Assembly (NCBI GenBank): GCA_951394045.1
Contig: OX595987.1
Location: 1,612,001-1,676,000, forward strand
DNA from: Nitzschia sp. DOCU1
Taxonomy: Eukaryota; Bacillariophyta; Bacillariophyceae; Bacillariales; Bacillariaceae
Direction of reading: 5' to 3'
Length of the DNA stretch: 64,000 nt
Position numbers and translations under genes: made by a program. Shown here piece by piece: positions 42,254 to 51,487 of this stretch (position 1 is the first letter of the stretch; the number at the start of each line of letters is the position of its first letter). The notes beneath the pieces were generated by a model. It saw only the letters and a list, made by a program, of their open reading frames with translations. It was not told where the DNA came from and did no database searches.

Positions 42254-43126
42254 TTAAACGACGTGGGACAAGTTGACGTCTTCCACAGCATCCTTGATGG
42301 CTTCTACCCATCCTTCTATGCCGGGTGCCTCAGGGTAGAAAATTTGGTTTTCGTTCCAGGAATGGCCTCGGCATGCCTTGGCACTCGTCTCACCGATGCA
42401 TGCTGCAATGACATTCTTGTTGTCATTGGTGTTCAGAAGCCATCCCTTGATTGACGACGGGCTCGCGAAACAAGCAATCTTTACACGTCTTGCCTGCTCC
42501 TTTTGTTCTTCTGTCCAGCTGGCGGTCACAGTGTCGTATGTATTTAATCGCTTGACAGTAAATCCCCTTGCTTCCAGCCCACTCTGAAGCGTTTGTTGCG
42601 CTCTTGCTGATGCTGGATACAGTAGCGTGGTTCCTTCACCCTTGAATTCAAGCTCTTCCACCAATGTTTCGGCCGTGGCTTTCGACGGGACAAATGTGAC
42701 AGGAATCCCAAACTTTGTGAGTACCTTTTCAGTTGCTTTCCCGACGGCTGCAACTGGAATCGGATTGTCGCGAACGGCGTCCCACGCGGAGGCTAGGACT
42801 TTGGCTGCTTCGGGAGAAGTGACGGCGACGTAGTCCCAGGGGCCAGCAGCTAAAGTTGCTGGAAGGGAATCATAGTCGGGACCTGATGCGTGCTCGATAC
42901 ACGGTAGCTCCAAAATTTCAACCCTATCTTGGAGGTCTTTGTAGTCGTTGATCGCCTCTATCAATTTCGAATTCTTCCCGTCCTCCCGCGTCACTGCAAT
43001 AGTCGTCTTGTGGCTGACAGCTGAAAGAATGCTGGGGGAAAATTTGGGTTCCCGGCTCGCGACAAAACAGGCTCCCAGTGGGAGTAAATAGCCAAGAATA
43101 ATGGATATAGATACTTCTTTCCTCAT
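42254..43126 (-). CDS. HEMD: Uroporphyrinogen-III synthase
   Basis: Closes hydroxymethylbilane to uroporphyrinogen III in haem and chlorophyll synthesis. 290 aa, single exon. The family is very divergent; the call rests on the bilobed pattern: TIAVTREDGKNSKLIEAI at the start, LELPCIEHA, AAGPWDYVAVTSPEAAKVLA (SxxA/N turn), IPVAAVGKATEKVLTKFGIPVTFVPSKATAETLVEEL, TLLYPASARAQQTLQSGL, NTYDTV and CFASPSSIKGWL, all in family order. The N-terminus is a signal peptide (IILGYLLPLGACF-VAS) close to the diatom plastid motif, consistent with the plastid pathway. A TGACGTCA element lies 177 bases upstream. Confidence 0.83.
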   Translation of the reverse strand: MRKEVSISIILGYLLPLGACFVASREPKFSPSILSAVSHKTTIAVTREDGKNSKLIEAINDYKDLQDRVEILELPCIEHASGPDYDSLPATLAAGPWDYVAVTSPEAAKVLASAWDAVRDNPIPVAAVGKATEKVLTKFGIPVTFVPSKATAETLVEELEFKGEGTTLLYPASARAQQTLQSGLEARGFTVKRLNTYDTVTASWTEEQKEQARRVKIACFASPSSIKGWLLNTNDNKNVIAACIGETSAKACRGHSWNENQIFYPEAPGIEGWVEAIKDAVEDVNLSHVV

Positions 43127-43586
43127 GTTGGGCTAAATGTGGTACGATACCATCGAAGTTTGTTGTACGATACTTGAACCCTCCCAGTCGCGGCGTCGAA
43201 AACTCCTTCCGATGCAAAAGCCATCAACCGGCGCGCGCTGGCGACGCCTGTGGGATCCCTTGCCGTGAACTTCAAATTGCCGGGTGGTGGTACTGACGCC
43301 GTGACGTCAAAAGGATTAGTCAATTGAGTCGAAATTCTGGAAACTTTCAATTGCGCGCCGGGCGGCCACCCCTGTTTCGCTGACGTAGTTCGATTAGGTT
43401 CCTCATGCTCATTTTGCGGGACCCGAGTTGTGATGACGAGGCGCCGTCATTCGTCAGCAAAAGCGATTCCGTGTGATGGAGACACTCGGAGGAAAGCCCG
43501 TCCAGATGTAAGAACGGTGAATCCCACCAAACATGCTTTTGCTTCCCTTCTCTGAGCAGTTCTCGAGTGGCGGCTTCACAGCGTCA
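43127..43586. promoter_or_regulatory. Shared upstream region of HEMD and the DHRS12-like gene
   Basis: 460 bases between divergent start codons. It holds a full palindromic TGACGTCA at 43303-43310 and a TGACGTA word at about 43380, so at least two CRE-like words lie between a plastid tetrapyrrole gene and a short-chain dehydrogenase gene. Function is inferred. Confidence 0.4.
43303..43310. promoter_or_regulatory. Palindromic CRE-type site TGACGTCA
   Basis: Perfect bZIP consensus, 177 bases from the HEMD start and 277 from the SDR start. Being palindromic it could act on both genes. No experimental support here. Confidence 0.38.
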
Positions 43587-44784
43587 ATGAAATTCAGAGT
43601 CTGCATTTTCGTCGTCGCATCCTTTCTTTTCATTTTACCTACTCCAGCAATATCTGTCAGCATTTTCAACTCAATCCAAGGAATAATGGGACAATCGATT
43701 TCAACTACACAGTTCTTTGTCTACGGCAAGCGTCATTTCACAAAGTAAGTGGCAGAAGGCGGCATTGGAGGCTGTCAAACGCAATTAATATTATTTCGAC
43801 TAACATTTCTTTGCTTCAAGGACCGGATATGACCGACATGTGAAGAAATATACTGCCCCGGTGCAATCTTCTGCGGCAATCAAATTGGGCGAAGCAGGGG
43901 CGGATGGTGTGAGCATGGAAGGAAAGGTCGTAGTCATCACAGGAGCCAATTCTGGCATCGGAAAAGAACTCGCTACCTATGCCGCTGCAAAAGGCGCCAA
44001 GCTATACATGCTTTGCCGATCAAAAGACAGAGCGGAACAGGCGAGGGAAGAAATTGTCAAGCTTACTTCGAATCAAAACATCGAAATTGTGTTGGCCGAT
44101 CTCGCCGAACTTTCCCAAGTACGCGCTGCAGCCGGTACACTTACAGGCAAGGAACAGAAAATCGACGTTTTGGTTTGCAACGGTGGGGTGCTTCTGAACG
44201 ATCGTAGGGTATCCAGTGAGGGCTACGAGTTGACATTCGCCTCGCATTTCTTGGGAGGATCATACCTTCTGTCGAGTTTACTCCTCCCGCAACTGAAAGC
44301 ATCAGCTGATAAGGGGCGTGTCATCTTTGTGAGCAGTGGCGGTATGTACAATACAAAATTTCCAGACTGGAGCACGGCAACGAGCAGCGAAGATTCTTCG
44401 CAGAAATATGACGGAAATTTTGCGTACGCTTACGCCAAACGAGGACAAATCCTCCTGGCAGAGAGATTTACTAAAACAATTCCGGAAGTATCTTGGTTGA
44501 CTGCGCATCCAGGCTGGAGTGCAACTGCTGCTGTGGACGAAGCATACGGCGAGAACAAGAAGTATCTTGAGCCAATGAGGACTCCGTGGGAAGGTGCCGA
44601 AGGGATGGCGTGGATGATGGGAACCGAAAAATCAAATCTCGAGTCGGGTGAATTTTACTTGGATAGAAAGCCACAGCGAAAACACCTAGCCGGGGTATTC
44701 TTCTCGGAAGGGACGTACACGAAGAACACAGAGGCGGAAGTGGACGAAATGATGACAAAATTAAAAGAAGCTGCTGGACTGTAA
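43587..44784 (+). CDS. DHRS12-like short-chain dehydrogenase/reductase
   Basis: NAD(P)-dependent oxidoreductase. Exons 43587-43744 and 43821-44784 (373 aa). Nucleotide-binding TGANSGIG (in VVVITGANSGIGKELA), the CRSKDRAEQAREEI block typical of DHRS12 and retinol-dehydrogenase-like SDRs, VCNGGVLLNDRR, catalytic Ser in VSSGGMYN and YAYAK as the Tyr-x-x-x-Lys pair, then AHPGWSATA. The segment FVYGKRHFTKTGYDRH across the intron also matches the DHRS12 N-terminus. The upstream ATG gives a signal peptide (FRVCIFVVASFLFILPTPA); a start at 43686 (MGQSIS) would remove it, so location is uncertain. Substrate unknown. Confidence 0.83.
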
Positions 44785-44813
44785 TGGCTATTAGCGAAAT
44801 TGGCAATCAATGT

Positions 44814-45801
44814 CTACTCATCATCATCGTCTTCGTCATCGCCCTTGTCGTCGTTATCTTCTTCCTCGTCCTCATCATCTTCGTCATCTGGTACTTCCAC
44901 GTCTTCCTCGACTTTCACCGTGGCATCAACACTATCCGCGCCAGACAGAGACAAGTGTCAGTTGAGATCACCCGAATTATACAAAAAATTCAAAGGAACA
45001 GCTGATTCTCACTTACGTGTAGGTATCCCCATATCTTTTTTTCATTACTCTCTGGATTTGCCTCTTGTTTTGCATGCCAGCCATCGTCGCGGCCAATAAG
45101 AACACAGTCGGCCCCACGACGACGGCGGTTCCCGTCAGAAGGAGAATAGCAGTAGTTTCTGAGAGTCCCTTGCGCTGCAAGAAGCCAACTGCGTGCATAA
45201 TCCAATCGCCAACTCCGTTTGAAGACTGTGTTGGTTCCGCTTGGACAGCATCTTGACCAAGAACAGATGCTGTTATCTCTTTAATGGCCCTTGGGTGTGT
45301 GCCTTTGACTTTGTCACTGGTTGCTTCCCTATAAATTGATTCGACTGGGTCATAAACATCATCATCGAACATGTGATCCTGAACGTAGCGATCAACAATC
45401 GAGTCTAGTGAACGGGACATGATATTCCTGGACTGAGGAGCTGCTACAGCGGGAGCTGCAGAAGCATGTGCTGGTGGCGTTCGGGCGCCTGCTGCACCGA
45501 ACCAAATCATGGTGACTATTGCCAGGCCAATTAATGATCTTCTAATCTTGCCGACCAAAGTAAATAGCCGAGCTTTCAGTGTCCTCGATGACACCGAGCC
45601 AATTTCTAGTCGCTTTCTATTGAAGAAATACGGGGAGCGAGGATTTGGGGTTCCACGGGCATTTGGCTGAAACCTGAACAAAGGCGACAAATGCAATTCG
45701 CTTGCTCTGGATTTGGGCGAGTTGGAAACGGAGAATCCTTGCACTCCGGTGAACTGCGAAAGCGCAGAGAGCACCAAGAAGGTGAAGGCAAGGTACTTCA
45801 T
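44814..45801 (-). CDS. Plastid-targeted membrane protein with acidic C-terminal tail, family unknown
   Basis: Exons 45801-45017 and 44931-44814 (300 aa). Signal peptide (YLAFTFLVLSALSQFTGVQG) followed by FSVSNSPKSRA resembles a plastid import signal. Two further hydrophobic segments are visible: SLIGLAIVTMIWFGAAGA, followed by an Ala/Pro-rich stretch and possible lumenal processing site PAHASA, and TTAILLLTGTAVVVGPTVFLLAATMAG near residue 230. The second exon adds a tail of about 38 residues, mostly Asp and Glu. The intron lies just before the tail. I do not recognise the family. Its stop codon is only 30 bases from that of the convergent SDR gene. Confidence 0.65.
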
Positions 45802-46420
45802 ATTCGATTTGAAGCAGTTGGAATGAATTGTGCAAGCCGTCGTTGAGGACCGCAACGTTGCGATGATCATGAAGAGTGTCGGGTTTGTTGGGTAAAAAGC
45901 CATCAACATCTCGTTCGTTGCTGGCTCTCGCATCTTGTTACACCTGGAACGTTTTTGCCACAAGGAACTACGCGAAGTCGAACTAATCGGCAACCGTAGT
46001 CGGGGTGGTCCGTCGCTACAGGTCCGACCAACACGACTATGTCGATGTCAGCTAAGTCGAGAAGTCGAACAGCGAAGCGAGTATGATAGTCAGCTCTCTA
46101 GAAACTCTACCGGTAGGGAGGCCATGGAGCAAGTAGACCACTGCTGCAAGACTAATCTAGAGTGGATTTTTGAAGGCTGGTCATTGGTGTGCCGATGAGG
46201 GGTGCGTTTCCCAAAACCCAGCCGATTGCTTTCAGAGGTGACGGGGGAGGGTTGCATGCGATACCTCCTGCTGTAGAAAATTTGTGGTATGTTAGGCGAG
46301 TTGACCTCAGTACAAGCGGTTCCCTAAGAAGAAGTTATTTGGATGCATCTCTTTATTTTCACTCCGCAGATTCGTGTTCGTGGCAGTGCCCCTAGAAACA
46401 GCAATTTTTCCCACTTCGAT
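45802..46420. other. Intergenic region between two plastid-protein genes
   Basis: About 620 bases separating two minus-strand genes. It should contain the promoter of the gene ending at 44814 and the 3' flank of the gene starting at 47179. No gene or repeat found. Confidence 0.4.
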
Positions 46421-47179
46421 TTAGACCATCGTAGATAGCACATGGTCCAAACCAGAATGAGCCGAGTCCACAGCTGTCGAGGCATCGATTGAGTGCAAAG
46501 CCGAGGCAACACTCTGAACAGCATCCGCTGCTGGTTTGTCGAATCCGGGCAATGAAATATGGATCTCCTCCCATTCACCCGACGCATACTTTGGCTCGAT
46601 AATTTCTTTTCGAATATATCCAAATGATGCTCCACCAATCAACCACGCAGCATATGTTCCAAGGATTTTCGGGTTCGACAAGTTTTCTTCTGCTTCCGCT
46701 CGGAGGTCAGGAGGATTTTCCACTTTGTTTCGTTCATATTTAATGTAGGCATTCACCATTTCTGCGTCGAGCATGAATTTGGCAACTTCTTGCGTGGCTC
46801 TCTCCTCGTCCATACCCTTGTTGTCTCGTTGGAATTTTTCAACCAAGTCTTGCTTGCTGTCAAAGAAAGGAAACGGATGGATATGAGGGAACAAAATCAA
46901 GCATGGCAATGTTTTGGGGGAAATCAATCACGAAACTCACCTCCCGATCCATTGGAGGAATTCTGTGGCATCAATGCCGATACCCAATTCCTCTTCTTTG
47001 ACCCCGATTCTTGCATAGGGGTCCACAACCGGCATTGCCGATTCTCCGACGACATCGTCAGGGGCGCTCGCGACCATGGAAAATGCGGATTGGGCATGTC
47101 CTCGACTCATCATGGGTGTGAAAGCGCCCACTGTCGTAACAGCGGTACAGCACAAGGCGAAAGTCTGAGAAAGCTTCAT
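46421..47179 (-). CDS. Plastid-targeted protein with one membrane helix, family unknown
   Basis: Exons 47179-46941 and 46856-46421 (224 aa). Signal peptide (LSQTFALCCTAVTTVGA) and a textbook diatom motif GAF-TP, then a Ser/Met/Arg-rich transit region, so plastid import is a strong inference. A block ARIGVKEEELGIGIDATEFLQWIG crosses the intron into KQDLVEKFQRDNKGMDEERATQEVAKFMLDAEMV. One possible membrane helix, ILGTYAAWLIGGASFGYI, lies near residue 150. The family is not recognised. Divergent from UTP15. Confidence 0.68.
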
Positions 47180-47605
47180 CTTGACGATTTGCCTGTTTTG
47201 AAAGTTGCTGCCTTTTTACCGGAGTGGATTACTGTTGTGTCTTCTGTCTCTCGTGCCATCATCAGATGAAGACGACTTGCCCGTAGATACCAACGGATCG
47301 GCGGTGTTGGAATTCGAAATTTGCATCCACCTGGAACTGTCTGGGCTCAACTTCAACTTTCGCTTAAGGATCGAAGAAGTCAAATGAACTTATCATCATC
47401 CGGCGAGCGAGCTGTTTGTCTGTCATTCGTCAGCATCCCACCACAAGATCGTCGGCGGAGCCAGTCCAACCAACGAAACTTCGATAGCTTTTTTTCTTTC
47501 GAGAGAAGCAGATAAGGTGAGCAGGGTGGATCTAGAGAGAGTTGTCCCGAGATTGGTCTCCAGTTTTACCCCGACGAAATAAAACAACACAGATCCCTTG
47601 TTACC
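47180..47605. other. Divergent upstream region of a plastid-protein gene and UTP15
   Basis: 426 bases; no gene. A CT-rich and A-rich leader precedes the UTP15 ATG at 47606. No clear motif named. Confidence 0.4.
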
Positions 47606-49405
47606 ATGACGACGGCCATTGTGGTAGCACCGACATTGACAAATGAGTTCAAGTCATCCAGCTCGCTGAAAACCAAGAGGCATACGGCGACATCCGTCAC
47701 GCTCGGGCAGAAGGGGCAAGCGGATCCAAATGAGGCTCGATATTGGACGCAAAAGTTTGGTCTTGGTGGCTATCAGTATGGGACCACCAAAAGAAAGTTT
47801 GCTCAGCCGCGATCTGTGACCTTGCCTCCAATGCGAGCTGCCATTGTTCATCAAGTGTTATTTGGACCTCCCCTTGCAACAAAGAATCCTCCTTTGGCGG
47901 TAGTCAGTGGTCCTCGTGTCAGCTTGTATGGAACTTCCGTCAATTCGACGTTCAACAGAGCGCTTGGTAGTCAACATGCTGTTATGGCTTCCTTTGCAAA
48001 CAGTAAGATAAGCGCGGACCGCCAAGTTCAAACAGGTGGTCACTTGGCTCTCTGTGGCAGCTTTCGGAACGATGGGCGCCTTTTGGCCGTAGGTACAGAA
48101 TACGGTGAAGTGAGAATCTGCGATGTTACCATGCGGGCCACATTGTCAACGTTTGTAGCAGGGCGGCTACCAATCCGCTCCGTTGAATGGTTCCGCAACG
48201 GTCAGCACATCTTGGCGGGTGGGGACGACGGCTCTGCCAGAGTATGGGAATTGAGCTCGACGGAACGAACAAAGCCTGTGTTGAGCCTCGTTGGACACGG
48301 AGATGTTATTCGCTGCATAGCACTTTGGGAAGACAAGAAATCAGAGGGAGAATGGAAGCAGTTGGCAATAACAGGGAGCTACGACCATACCATTCGCGTT
48401 TGGAATGTCCAAGATATCGGGCAGGAAGTTGAAAATAAGGCAGATCGATGTTTGTCTGTGCTATCGCATGGCGCTCCTGTAGAGGCCGTCTGTCTGATGA
48501 CATCTGAGGATCCAAAGGTTCCTGTTTGGTTGCTTTCTGCCGGAGGGACTACAGTCAAGATATGGAACCCGATTACAGGGTTTTGTGTGTCCACAGTTAC
48601 TACGCACCACCGAAAGACAATCACTAGTATGCTTCCTGTTATTCGTTCCGATTATCAAGATGACGGGGCGGATATTAAGACCTTGTCATGGCGTATCATG
48701 ACCTCCAGCTTGGATGGATTGCTAGAGTTTCACTCGTGGGATGCCGTGTCGGGTAATATGGAACATCTCTACAGCACGAAGATTGGAGACTCCATCACTT
48801 CGCTCAGCATGGACTCGAGCGGTGATCGAATTGCAATTGGGACTGCTTCTGGAGAGGTATTTGTAAAAATGCGAGGGCCCAGCATCAATCCTAAAAAGCG
48901 ATCACGGGATCCAATGGCTGGAACTTATTCCTTCTTTCAGAGAGGGATGAATGCCCTCCCCGGCGAAGGTGATTTCACCGTCACGTCGGAAGGAAAAAAA
49001 CGCAAATTGAGAAGCTTTGATGAAGCGCTCAAACAGTTTCGATACGGCGATGCCTTAGACGACGCTCTCGCTACTCGACGACCGCGGGACGTTGTGGCTG
49101 TGTTGGAGGAACTGGGAAAACGAAGGGGGTTGACAGCTGCTTTGGCAAATCGCGATGAAGAATTGTTGGAACCTATACTTTCCTTTACCATTCGATACAT
49201 CAACCGCCCGCATTTTACAGGCTTGCTTATCGGGATTGCTCACAAATTAATTGATATCTACGGTGATGTAACTGGGCAATCAGAAACGATAGACGAATTG
49301 TTTGCCAAGCTCAAGAGACAAGTGGGCAACGAATGCAAGGCTCAGAAGTCCCTGCTTCGAATTGTTGGGCAAATCGATGCCCTGATGACTCCCGGTGAAA
49401 TGTAG
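47606..49405 (+). CDS. UTP15: U3 snoRNA-associated protein UTP15
   Basis: Component of the t-UTP subcomplex of the small-subunit processome, acting in the nucleolus on pre-18S rRNA. 599 aa, single exon. WD40 repeats are visible (GGHLALCGSFRNDGRLLAVGTEYGEVRICD, RSVEWFRNGQHILAGGDDGSARVWE, LVGHGDVIRCIAL, ITGSYDHTIRVWNV, LLSAGGTTVKIWNP). The C-terminus carries the UTP15-specific helical domain: FRYGDALDDALATRRPRDVVAVLEELGKRRGLTAALANRDEELLEPILSFTIRYINRPHFTGLLIGIAHKLIDIYG. This block, not the WD40s, is what identifies the gene. Confidence 0.93.
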   Translation: MTTAIVVAPTLTNEFKSSSSLKTKRHTATSVTLGQKGQADPNEARYWTQKFGLGGYQYGTTKRKFAQPRSVTLPPMRAAIVHQVLFGPPLATKNPPLAVVSGPRVSLYGTSVNSTFNRALGSQHAVMASFANSKISADRQVQTGGHLALCGSFRNDGRLLAVGTEYGEVRICDVTMRATLSTFVAGRLPIRSVEWFRNGQHILAGGDDGSARVWELSSTERTKPVLSLVGHGDVIRCIALWEDKKSEGEWKQLAITGSYDHTIRVWNVQDIGQEVENKADRCLSVLSHGAPVEAVCLMTSEDPKVPVWLLSAGGTTVKIWNPITGFCVSTVTTHHRKTITSMLPVIRSDYQDDGADIKTLSWRIMTSSLDGLLEFHSWDAVSGNMEHLYSTKIGDSITSLSMDSSGDRIAIGTASGEVFVKMRGPSINPKKRSRDPMAGTYSFFQRGMNALPGEGDFTVTSEGKKRKLRSFDEALKQFRYGDALDDALATRRPRDVVAVLEELGKRRGLTAALANRDEELLEPILSFTIRYINRPHFTGLLIGIAHKLIDIYGDVTGQSETIDELFAKLKRQVGNECKAQKSLLRIVGQIDALMTPGEM

Positions 49406-49864
49406 CATACCGGGGAAGAGTTGAAAAGTGGGTGGTACGGCCGCATGAAATTGTTTGCACGCCGCTACTACGCTTGCAACGATGAGGAGAACAACAACAA
49501 ACAATCGTTATATTACCACAAGATTTATGCAATCGACTACTAGACTCACTGCCAATTGCTACTAGCTAGTTTCACGGAAAGTTTAGTGTGGTCGAGATTA
49601 CTCTAGCGGCCTGGTCGATTTGAACGTAACGGTGGTAGCCAGTGGCGGACAGACTACTTTGACTACTCCTAAGTCAAAATCGACTCCGCCGACCCAAAAG
49701 GGGTAGTTTTTCATCGAGCACACCTTCACGATGATGTTGTCCAACGCTATCGATACGATTGTGGTATCGTAATAGGTAAAGGCAGCGACGAACAGGTCCT
49801 TGCAGAGAGAATCTATTACAGTAAAACTGATATTGCCTTGTTTCTGGGGTAGAATTTATTCGGG
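49406..49864. other. Tandem intergenic region
   Basis: About 460 bases between UTP15 and the Ric8-like gene, same strand. No gene or repeat found. Confidence 0.4.
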
Positions 49865-51439
49865 ATGGAATTTGCAAATCGCCTCGCGCTGTCTCTGAAG
49901 GAAGGCACGAATGACATTCCGCAAATTAACCAGTGGAACGAGCAGGTGGAAGCCTTCCTTGCAGCTCCACCGTCGACTCCTGCTGATCCAGAAGGAGATA
50001 CCAAAGAAGAATCTTCGGAAATGACAGTAGAGGAAGTTGCAAGAGCATTGCACAAGGGAATCGTCGAAGCAGTCCTTCAGCGAGAAATTTCTTCGGCCGA
50101 CGAAGCTTTCGCGGAAACCCAACAAGCAGTGGAAAAGTATCGTGAAACGACACCAGTATCGCCCGTCCCGGAACATCTCTTTGAGTTGATCCGAGCAGCA
50201 AAGAATTTGTTGCGGTGGCACATTCAAATCTTTCTCGAACGCAAAGGCAGAGTTTTGCCGTCGCCAGTGGCCACCCTTCAGTCGGCACCTCTATTGGAAC
50301 TGCTGGTCTCCATATTGGAGAACTGCGCTTTGAAGCTAGATTCTGTGCAGCAGGACATTTCAAGAAATATTTCACTTTATCTCTTCTATGCGACGTATAT
50401 TGCGTTTCCGGGTGATGATGGTTCTCAGCAAGCGCTACAACAGCTGATCGTCCAACTCAAATTTCCAGAGTTAGCCCTCGGGATCCTCACGAGAGCATGC
50501 AGTGCTGCGCTTGCTCTCGCCTTGATCCGAAATCTACACAATGCCATTATCACTCTGCAAGGAGCTGCCGAGACCATTTTAACCATCAAAGTTGACTGGG
50601 ATCCAACAGCAGCGTCCTTCTCAGACCCCGCACCGTGGGCTCCACAAGAACCGAGCAAAGTGGATTTTCAATCGACTTGCGTGAAAGTCTTACTATGGGC
50701 ATTGCAATCAGAGCCACCGTTTCCCGGTCCAGATGACGACAAACGCGGAGAACTTGCGTCGGAAATCTTGGGTGCCTTGTACGCGATTCGGGCGGGTCAA
50801 CATTTGGCACCAGGTCGTTGCGACGACGATCTTATGCAACTTGTGGTGAAAATCCTGAAACTGCCGAAGATGGCGCAGGACAAGCGCATTGAACAATGCA
50901 AGCTGTCGATGGTATCACTTTTAATGGACTCGAATCGATCTTTCGGTGAATATCTTCTGCAGTATGACGGGCTTCAAGACCTTTTGGATCTGCTAATGAC
51001 ACAGGTTTCAGACGTGCTAGAAAAAATCCGCGTTGACAACTCTGCAACTGCGGCGCTTGTTCCGATTCTTGTGGTATTGAATAAATACGCATCGTCGAAT
51101 TCAGAAATTCTTCGGCAAACAAAGCTTTTTGTCTTCCCGGTGGAGGCGGAGGCTGCCTTCCAAGAGAAAGCTCAGGAACAGCAACAGTGCGAATCGTCGT
51201 CTCAAACAAGACAGAAGAAGAACATGGGACCGCTGGATGCCCCCGAAGGCACGCTACGGCGCAAGCTCTGTACCCTGCTCACTTGGCCCGAGGGACACAT
51301 CAAACGCTGTGCCGGTGAGTTGATGTGGACCCTGTGCTCCTCGGATCCCACTGAGTTTGTACACCGTGTGGGGTTTGGACATGCGCTGCCAATGTTGAGT
51401 GTGAAGGGATTTGCAAAAATGCCAGTACCCCAATCCTAG
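49865..51439 (+). CDS. RIC8: Ric8/synembryn-like protein
   Basis: 524 aa, single exon, composed of armadillo-like helices throughout. The call rests on the C-terminal block LRRKLCTLLTWPEGHIKRCAGELMWTLCSSDPTEFVHRVGFGHALPMLSVKG, which matches the Ric8 pattern (long helices, then LxxLC and GxGxAxxxL), and on total length near the 530 aa of the family. Ric8 proteins are chaperones and guanine-nucleotide exchange factors for heterotrimeric G alpha subunits in the cytosol. The N-terminal half shows no other motif. Another armadillo chaperone family is the main alternative. Confidence 0.6.
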   Translation: MEFANRLALSLKEGTNDIPQINQWNEQVEAFLAAPPSTPADPEGDTKEESSEMTVEEVARALHKGIVEAVLQREISSADEAFAETQQAVEKYRETTPVSPVPEHLFELIRAAKNLLRWHIQIFLERKGRVLPSPVATLQSAPLLELLVSILENCALKLDSVQQDISRNISLYLFYATYIAFPGDDGSQQALQQLIVQLKFPELALGILTRACSAALALALIRNLHNAIITLQGAAETILTIKVDWDPTAASFSDPAPWAPQEPSKVDFQSTCVKVLLWALQSEPPFPGPDDDKRGELASEILGALYAIRAGQHLAPGRCDDDLMQLVVKILKLPKMAQDKRIEQCKLSMVSLLMDSNRSFGEYLLQYDGLQDLLDLLMTQVSDVLEKIRVDNSATAALVPILVVLNKYASSNSEILRQTKLFVFPVEAEAAFQEKAQEQQQCESSSQTRQKKNMGPLDAPEGTLRRKLCTLLTWPEGHIKRCAGELMWTLCSSDPTEFVHRVGFGHALPMLSVKGFAKMPVPQS

Positions 51440-51487
51440 TTGGCATTTTAAAGTAGGAAAACGTTTCCGGTCCCATTGATAAAACTG

